Positions 57,176 through 64,000 of a stretch of DNA of 64,000 nucleotides are shown here, piece by piece. The DNA is from Adiantum capillus-veneris. Its lineage: Eukaryota > Streptophyta > Polypodiopsida > Polypodiales > Pteridaceae. The translations under genes were made by a program, and so were the position numbers. Under the pieces are notes generated by a model. The model made no database searches. It was not told where the DNA came from and saw only the letters and a list, made by a program, of their open reading frames with translations. Positions within the stretch are counted from its first letter, which is position 1. Every line of letters begins with the position of its first letter. The stretch is from NCBI GenBank assembly GCA_014529385.2, contig CM043950.1, positions 77,429,435-77,493,434 on the forward strand. Direction: 5' to 3'.

Positions 57176-57550
57176 TCAATCCCATAAATCGGAGATGGGA
57201 GGGTTGCCTTGGGTATGTTCAGATTCCAAGGCTGGTTCTTCTTTGCACATCAAAGCTTTAAAAATAGGTGGAGCATTTGCCAAGCGGAAGGGAGCCATGT
57301 CAATTTTGAGCTTAGACGATGTACGCAGATGACTGCCTATCAACGGATTGATACGTTGAAAGTAGGGCTTTAATCTCCATCCATTGACTCTGGTCTTGTG
57401 GAGTTTTCCTGATAAATCTGCTAATCTGTAACTACCATTCCCAAACTTTGTTTTTATCATGAAAGGTCCCTCCCATCTTTGCAAAAACATTTTGTTATGT
57501 TGAGTATCAAGTCGGTTATCATAGCGAAGAACCAACATACCTTCCTTCAA
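57176..57550 (-). pseudogene. Element 3 integrase C-terminal module
   Basis: It has MFLQRWEGPFMIKTKFGNGS, YRLADLSGK and NGWRLKPYF, the GPY/F module that ends Ty3 integrases. The tail to 57176 has no chromodomain. Between this and 57882, coding sense persists with two or more stops. Confidence 0.8.
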
Positions 57551-57881
57551 TCCTTTCCCCTTGAGCTTCTTGTTGATTTTATCCCTTTGGCTTGTCGCTT
57601 TGGTGATGTAGCGATCAATGGACTATTCTCTATCTAGCTCAAGTCGTTGGAGATCTAAGATCCTTTCATGTAGAACCTCTTTTGGTTTTTTTGCCACTCT
57701 TGAAAGAACGCGCAAGCTTGAGAGCTCTACCTCAATGGGGAGAAGTGCCTCCTGTCCATAAAATAGATGAAAAGGGGTGAATTAGGTAGATACCTTGAAA
57801 GATTTCCTATATGCCCAAAGATCAGCCGTCAAATGGCGATCCCAATCATTAGGCCGGTCCACAACCTGCTTAGAAATGATC

Positions 57882-58766
57882 TTACATCATTCCATTCACT
57901 TTTTCCACCAATCCATTGCATTGAGGATAGTAGGGTGTGGAATGCAGGTGTTTCACTTTTAACCTCCTCAAGAGATCATTCAGAAGGTCAGCCCTAAAAC
58001 CCGGGCCTCGATCTGATAATATTTCTAGGGGTGTTCCAAAACTACTACAAATATGATTAAAAAAAAACTTTGATACCTCTTCAGTTGTGATTTGGGTTGT
58101 GCTTGTTGCTTCCGCCCATCGTGTCATGTAGTCAACACCCATGATGATGAAAACCTTCCATGTAGAAGTACGAGGTAGGGGACCTATTGCATCCACACCC
58201 CACTTTTCAAAAGGGCCATAAGGTATTATTGGGACTCGAGGCTCATATGTTAGTCGTCTATCCCCAGCAATTTGGCATGGCTTACATGCCTTACACCAAT
58301 ATTGGACATCACGATGTAAGCTCGGCCAAATAAACCCTGCTTGTAAAATCTTCCTACTTGTAATATCTTGAGAAAAGTGACCACCACAGACATCATCATG
58401 ACATGAAAGAAGAATTTTCTCTATCTCTTGCACACTTGGTACTCTCCTCAAGACCAAATCTTTCCCTTTGTGATATAAATCATCCCCGATCAACTGGTAA
58501 GGTGTGGCCTTCTTAACTAGTCTATGTCTTTGCACCTTGTCTAAGTGTTTGGGACACTCACCTGCTTGTAGAAAGAAGATAATGTCTTTTAGCTCCTCTT
58601 GACCTTGATATTTGGGTTCATATAGTTTCACACCTCCTACCGCCATTTGAAGCTTTTCGTTTGCGAGTAAGTCTGCTTCCTTGTTATGAGTTCTCACAAT
58701 GTGTTGTACGTGTGCTGCTTTAAAACCCTTCATCAAAACTCTTACACTACTAATCCACTCAAACAA
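57882..58766 (-). pseudogene. Element 3 aRNH end and integrase
   Basis: The first ~40 residues end the second RNase H (NKEADLLANEKLQ). The integrase HHCC finger is in CHDDVCGGHFSQDITSRKIL and ending CKACKPCQ. The DDE core is complete: WGVDAIGPLP, EILSDRGPGF and NGLVEKVNG. The frame stops at 57882, after which coding sense continues with stops toward 57550. Confidence 0.88.
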
Positions 58767-58784
58767 TGTATGATTCTTGCACCT

Positions 58785-59054
58785 CTAAGTCCCTTGGATT
58801 TGCCTGACCACTGGCAAAGAATCACCTTTTATAATAAGTCTTTGTATGCCTAATTCTTTGCATTCTTCTAACCCAAGGGTTAGAGCAGCATACTCAGCCT
58901 CATTGTTAGAGTGAACATTGGGTAGAGTGATACCTTTTCTAACCATTACCTCCTTTTGTGGGTTCAAAATGATGATTCCCCCTACTGCTTTGTCTAGTTG
59001 GCGTTGATAAGCTCCGTCAAAGCATAAAGTATGGGTATTATCAATCTCCTTCAC
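58785..59054 (-). pseudogene. Element 3 second (archaeal-type) RNase H, N-terminal part
   Basis: 90 codons with LCFDGAYQRQLDKAVGGIII, NNEAEYAALTLGLEECKELG and IIKGDSLPVVRQIQG. These are the DGA, E and D positions of type 1 RNase H as found in the aRNH domain of Tat elements. A stop follows; the last part (HIVRTHNKEADLLANE, with the final Asp) is at the start of the next frame. Confidence 0.87.
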
Positions 59055-59060
59055 TTTGAA

Positions 59061-60190
59061 CTATTTTGAGCATTCCTCTCTTTGTAGTCGTGATCCTTCC
59101 CTTTCTCTCACTTTGTAGGTGAGAATGTCTGCAAGTCCTTCTCTTGTGCTATCTTCTACAAGGAAAGTGTATTCAAATTCTTGGAGTACAAGCACCCACT
59201 TTGCTATTCTAGATGAGAGGCTCATGTGTTGTACTACATATGGTAGATTGTGCTCTAAGGTGAGAAAAAAAAATGGCACAGGGAGAAGATACGATCGAAA
59301 CTTCCTTACCGCAAACAAGATTGCAAAGAACACTTTCTCTATTTCAGTGTATCCCTTCTCGGCCGGAGTCATCACCTTGCTTGCAAAATAGATTGGCCTC
59401 ATGTATGATGTTTTAGGATCTTTTTGCATCAAAACAACACCAATTGCTTCGAAACCTACACTTGGAGTGACATAGTAGGTCTCCTTTGGATCTGGTGGCA
59501 TTAGGATTGGGAGAGAGCTAAGAATGCCCTTCACTTCCTCAAAACATTTTGCATGTTCCCTCCCCCATTCAAATGTAGATTGGCTTGCCAACCTATGCAA
59601 AGGGGCGATGGCTTCTTCTAGGAGATGGATGAAGCGAGACATGTACCTCACTTTGTGGTTGAAGGTCATTAGCTCCTTAGTTGTTGTTGGTGGAGATAAT
59701 GAAAAAAGGGCCTCTACTTTAGAGGGATCCACTTGAATTCCTTGTGAAGAAACCACATGGCCTAGCAAAACCACCTGAGATTCACCGATATGACACTTCT
59801 CTAGGTTGAGTTGTCCCCCAAATTGATGGAGCCTCTTAAGCCCCTCTTCAACCTTTTGGCAGTGAAGTGATCTACAACTATAAATACAGAAATCATCCAT
59901 AAAGACTCTTATAGATTTTCCAAAGAATGGCTGAAATACAAATATTGTGAATCTCATGAAGGTGCTAGGAGCATTGGTGAGCCCAAAAGGCATTACTCTG
60001 AATGCAAAACATCCCCAAGGTGTGATGAAGGTGGTTTTTGGTTGGTCCTCTTCTGCTATTCTAATTTGAAAATATCCTAAATACCCATCACACACAGTGT
60101 AGCATTCCTGGCCTACTACTTCATTCAAAATTTCATCTTGGAATTGAAAGGGAGAGGGAAGTGGTCCCTCTTTGTCGCAGCGTTGAGGGG
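59061..60190 (-). pseudogene. Element 3 RT and first RNase H
   Basis: After the frame change, RT continues with [25 protein letters not shown] and the catalytic VFMDDF. The thumb has LLGHVVSSQGIQVDPSKVEA. RNase H follows, but its first acidic position reads VTPSVGFEAIGVVLMQ where Asp is expected, so it is impaired; TEIEKVFFAILFAVRKFRSY and LEHNLPYV continue it. The stop at 59061 separates it from the second RNase H. Confidence 0.88.
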
Positions 60191-61966
60191 TTTGTAATCC
60201 ACGCAGACCCTCCACTTACCATTCTTCTTGACAGTGACTACAATAGGTGATACCCATTCGGATTTGGATACTGGATAGATGAAGCCAGCCTTCAAGAGTC
60301 GATTCACTTCTTGTAGGAGAGCCTTTTGTTGCACAGATCCTAGTCGCCTTAACTTTTGAGCCACGGGTTTGGTCCTTGGTTTCAATTCAATTCGATGCTC
60401 TATTACATCTACACCTCTTATTTGTGAGTAGTCAGTGATAAACAAATTGGGATACCTCCTTAACATATTGATGTAGGACCTCTTCTCCTCACAAGTAAGA
60501 TCTTTTTCAAGCATCTTCTCAAATCCTTCTTCAAGGTGGTGGCATCTTTCATCCCCTCGTGTGTGATTGTCTGTTGGCTTTTCTTCTACTGGAACATCTT
60601 GAGTGTTGGCGTTGAATACAATTCCCATTACCTCCAAAGAAGACTCCTCTTCAATGGTTGATGCACTGGTTGATGCTTCCTCATCACTTGAGTAAGGACT
60701 CTCCTCCTCGCTCTCTTCATCTTCCGTGGTTTCATAGTTGATATCTAGTTGCTTTCCTTCTCGCCAATCATACACCACCGGTTGACCCTTCTTAAGAATC
60801 AAACGACCACTTCCCCATTTTTTATCTGCATTCATAGCAATGAGCCAAGGCCTCCCTAGGATGATGGGATAGCCCTCCCCCTTAGCTGGCATGACATACA
60901 TATCCACTCGTGCATCTATGTTACATACAGATACTTTTATATTTTCAATGATCCCCAAACACTTCACACTTGAGTTGTTGGCTAGCCTAGCTTGACAATT
61001 AGAGGACTTTGTAATTTCAAGCCCTAACCTGCTCATTGATTTTTCCGTGATCACACACATTTGAGCTCCACCATCAACATATACATTAGACACCTTTTTA
61101 CCCCTTATGTAAGCATCCACAATGGGCTCCATATCTTTTTGTAGCTTTGAGGCCACAACCTTAATGGAAAGATTTGCTTTCTTTTTTGGAATTCTTGTAC
61201 TTACCAACTTTGGCCATTGCCTTCTTACTTTGGCTGATAGGTGTAGAAGTTGAGGCCATGAAATGTTTGGCTTTTGGGTTTGTAAATCCTCCAGGATGTT
61301 GTAGGGCTCTAGCTCCTTTCCCAATGGGAAGTCGTTGATACCAATTTCCCTTCGCCTTGATCTTTTCTTCCTGCTACTTTCAGCTTCTTCCATCTTTGAC
61401 TTCTTCTTCTTGTCTCTTCTCTGTGAATTTGTTCCTTCACTTCTCATGTCTTCATCCTTATCATGTGCTCTTGTGCGTTTTTCTGCCGGCATAACATCAA
61501 AGTTTAGAGTATGCTCATCTATTACCCCTTCTAGCTTGATGATGTTGACTCCTCTTTCTTCCTCCTCATGTGGGACGGAGGTATATTTGCTGGTGGTGGT
61601 GGTCGACGAAGGATTTGTGGGCCTTGAGCTTGTTCTTGCTGCACAGTGAGAGGAGGCGGTCTGGGGGGATATATGTCTCCCGAAGTCGCCTTGGATGTGG
61701 AAAATTGTACATGCCATGGCCCATTTCATTGCAATTCCAACATCGCAACTCTTGAGCTTGTCTTCATTGATTGCGATTCCCTTCTCTTGGTTGTTGTTGT
61801 TGAGGTAGGCCTGTACTAGATTCAGAGTGAGGTTCTCAAGCTGTTGAGTTAGCCTTTGTAAAACCTCTTGTTGAGAGTTATCTCCTATTTGTGAAGATTG
61901 TGCAAGAGGGGCCCTAATTGGTGCTTCCATGGTTTGTGAAGACTCCCTCTCACTCACTTCATTCAA
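60125..61966 (-). pseudogene. Element 3 gag tail, protease and RT N-terminus
   Basis: 613 codons. The N-terminal part is gag-like (QLENLTLNLVQAYLNNNNQE). A zinc-knuckle trace CWNCNEMGHGMYNF is in another frame at about 61745, with its last Cys changed to Phe. The middle is basic and acidic linker. The protease region reads VYVDGGAQMCVITEKS at residues ~300-315, with DGG where DSG/DTG is usual, then IILGRPWL. RT starts near residue 555 (KAGFIYPVSKSEWVSPIVVT, VCVDYKPLN). The frame ends at a shift near 60140. Confidence 0.88.
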
Positions 61967-62061
61967 ACCCCTTGCTCTATGTGCTTGGAATGTAAACTTT
62001 TTCTAAACTTGATGATGCTACCTCACTGCTTCTTCGAAGGTGGATGGAATTTAGCTCTACT

Positions 62062-62280
62062 TTTTATAGAAACTCCATATCCACAGCTCAAAGTATTCAC
62101 CACAAAAAATCCAAAAACATTTCTGCTTCTAGGCGCACCGCATGATAAACTGCATCTTTGTCCTCCACAAGATGCATGTGTTGAGCCCAAGATGGCATAG
62201 AATCTTCATGTTTTGATTCAACTGTCTTCAAAAGTAGTCCTTCAAGGTCCAAAACAAGCACTCTTTTGATATTATTAACA
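62062..62280 (-). pseudogene. Second FCP1-like domain, copy C, truncated
   Basis: RVLVLDLEGLLLKTVESKHE is at about 62270-62210, and the sequence is cut at 62062 soon after MFLDF. The extra T near 62105 shifts the frame relative to B. Confidence 0.7.
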
Positions 62281-62899
62281 GGAAGTGGCAGGTGACAAGG
62301 AGTTGATTGATATATATGACAAGGCCTTGGATGAGGTTTGTTGGGTGCTTCAAAACCTTCCTTCCAATCATGCCTACAGATAGTCGACCCACTTTCTTGT
62401 AGTGATGACTCTACAATTGAAAAACAATAAATTTATTATGTTTCAAAGAATAAGAATAGTTTCTACGTTTTCTACACTGTGGTATTATTAGATGCCAAAG
62501 TCCATCTTCAACTTCCTCATTGCTATAAATAAATCCCAATTGAAACCTTACAAAGCTTCACCATTTCTCCAAGCTATGCTTCTTTGAAGCATGGAGAAAA
62601 GTAAGGTCTACCACCTGGCTAGGCTAGGCTCCACTATGAATGAGAAAAAAGTAAGATCTACCATAGGTCCAAGCTAGGATTGATGATGAGGGGTCTCTTG
62701 TTTCAAGGTCTACCACTTGTCCAAGCTACACTTCATACAATATAGTGGTGGATAGCTAGACTCGATTGGGAATGGAAGAAAAGGTGCAAGGTCCACCACC
62801 TATCCAACCTCTTAGGATCTTTGTTAAATGTTTTCCTTCTCACTACATGGAGGACTTGTGATATGTTTCCCATGAGGGGCTTTACCCAAAGGTCCACCA

Positions 62900-63909
62900 C
62901 CTTTCCAAGCTTGCTCCATGGAATATCTAGAGATGTTTCTTTTTAGACCTACAAGGAGAAACAAAAAGAAAAATTTGATACCATGCACATGTATATTCAA
63001 GTATGTGAAACAAGGTTCAAGTCATAAAAGGTACCTTAGGGGGGTGTGTTTTATTTAGCTTAGAAGATTGTTTTTATCTTTGACCTTGTTTATATAATCC
63101 TTTGTAGTGGTTGCCTTCAATGGTCCCTTTGTAGTGCATCCCAATTGCGTAGCTAGATTGATTAATTGTGGTGCCTTCATGCTTTCAACAGTTGTAACTT
63201 CTTTTTTTAGTATCTCTTGTATTTGGGCTTGTTTGATGTCATTGTTGTCGGTTTTGTCGCTTGCTCAATTGTGTTTGCCTTAAAGGATAGGTTCACCTTT
63301 GTCATATTTTGTAGGAGTTATCCTTCCTGTAAAAAACACCTTGGCTGACCAAGCATCATTTTTTTGCTTCCAATTATCTTTGATTTCTTTATATTCACTC
63401 TCATTTGTGAAAGTTGGCTGTCTGTAACGATTAGAGGCAATGAAATTCTACACATCCCTTGTCTCATCCAGCTCAAACAAGTAGGGAAGCAACTCCTCCA
63501 AGAGCATATTGTCAACCAGTTTTTCATCATCAAATTAGGATGGAAAAATACAATTGCTTATAGGGGAAATGCATCCCTTGTAAGGAGAGTCATCAATAAG
63601 TATTGTTCTTCGTGGGTCACATTCATACCCCATGGTAATTCTAGCTAGAGGCTTAAACATTGCGTCAACAGTTGGATTGTCAGGTCTAAACAATTTATTG
63701 CTTTGACAAGTGTAGCAACGTTCTTGGTTCCAAATTGCAAAGAAAGGCAATGTGAATTTTTCTAAGCTCTCTAGTGCTTTCAAAATTTGAAGCACATTGT
63801 TCCTAGTAGCCGTCGACCAAATTGCAACATTAAACCTCTGTAATATAGTTTGCAAGAATTGGATGCAACCTGGCCTAAGTATAATATATCTTTTTGGATC
63901 TGGCTGCAC
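62900..63909 (-). pseudogene. FCP1/NIF-like HAD pseudophosphatase, copy C
   Basis: The same frame as copy B from RPGCIQFLQTILQRFNVAIW to the end, with the same two nonsense codons (at 63538-63536 and 63451-63449). Motif I (DLNGLL) is near 63955. The N-terminal part is beyond the window. Downstream it shares B's reiterated-motif stretch (62560-62930). Confidence 0.78.
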
Positions 63910-64000
63910 TAACTGGTAGTGTGAGGACGACTGAGGGGAACGTTTTCAACAGCAGACCATTTAAGTCCAAAATAATTTTGAGTATGGATTTCTCAACATC

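Larger units (their letters stand above)
57176..62061 (-). mobile_element. Ty3/gypsy Tat-type element with second RNase H (element 3)
   Basis: On the minus strand the order is gag tail, protease, RT, RNase H, a separate second RNase H, and integrase with its C-terminal module. The extra RNase H between the first RNase H and integrase is the signature of the Tat/Ogre-Retand group. No chromodomain is visible. No LTRs were found: on the 5' side the element is cut at ~62061 by duplicate C; the 3' side fades at 57176. Several stops and frame changes make it inactive. It is not a relative of elements 1 and 2 beyond the superfamily. Confidence 0.88.
62062..64000 (-). repeat. Segmental duplicate C, inverted near-identical copy of B
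   Basis: It is the reverse complement of about 48350-50283, running off the window end. It shares B's TAG (48897) and the reiterated motifs. One visible difference is an extra T in a T-run near 62105. With B it forms a large inverted repeat around 11.8 kb. Its edge at 62062 cuts element 3's gag. A recent duplication, or an assembly artefact. Confidence 0.88.

Overview
The window looks like gene-poor nuclear DNA of a land plant. The grounds are: two Ty3/gypsy lineages (a chromodomain type and a dual-RNase H Tat type), a Ty1/copia reverse-transcriptase fragment, an intron-containing CACTA (En/Spm) transposase, several non-coding elements with target-site duplications, very long (CT)n, (GA)n and (TA)n runs, and AG/GT splice-like boundaries. 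A fern or other seed-free plant with a large genome would fit, but that is a guess. I see no rRNA, tRNA or CRISPR array and no gene I would call intact. Nearly every coding stretch is a decayed mobile element or a broken gene copy.

Layout. 1-5656: 3' part of a Ty3/gypsy chromovirus (element 1) with its 3' LTR. 5657-8790: an older gag-like pseudogene (minus), cut by a 1.3 kb TTAA-flanked element. 8790-11160: mostly anonymous, with (GA)44 and two exon-like pieces. 11155-12945: one copy (D) of a repeat that recurs at 39.6-40.0, 43.1-44.0 and 50.7-54.7 kb. 13.1-22.0 kb: four long copies and one short copy of a non-coding repeat family (R1-R5). 22.0-27.1 kb: a copia RT scrap, dispersed repeat X1 and a nonsense-riddled gag-like frame. 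27127-33170: element 2, a sister of element 1 in which a 2.7 kb block has been inverted, so gag and pol lie on opposite strands. 33355-35107: repeat X2. 35108-37182: an unrecognised gene broken by a 293 bp MITE. 37465-40050 (A), 47780-52154 (B) and 62062-64000 (C, inverted): copies of a locus with FCP1/NIF-like pseudophosphatase domains. 41.9-43.2 kb: an unrecognised gene remnant (E). 43981-47776: a CACTA element with its transposase and one terminal end. 52155-54385: a complete small non-autonomous LTR element. 57176-62061: a Tat-type Ty3 element (minus).

The pieces do not form a pathway. The window records nested insertions and segmental duplications: element 1 lies in an older gag gene, a MITE lies in the 36 kb gene, the small LTR element lies in the B-locus tail, and the Tat element lies between inverted B and C arms. 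Several nonsense codons match CAG to TAG changes between sister copies, as expected from deamination of methylated cytosine in silenced DNA. The items most worth a second look are the R1-R5 family with its conserved hairpin and 43-44 bp exon-like block, the small LTR element with a visible empty site, the inverted block in element 2, and the multiplied FCP1-like locus whose catalytic DxD is DxN or DxE.
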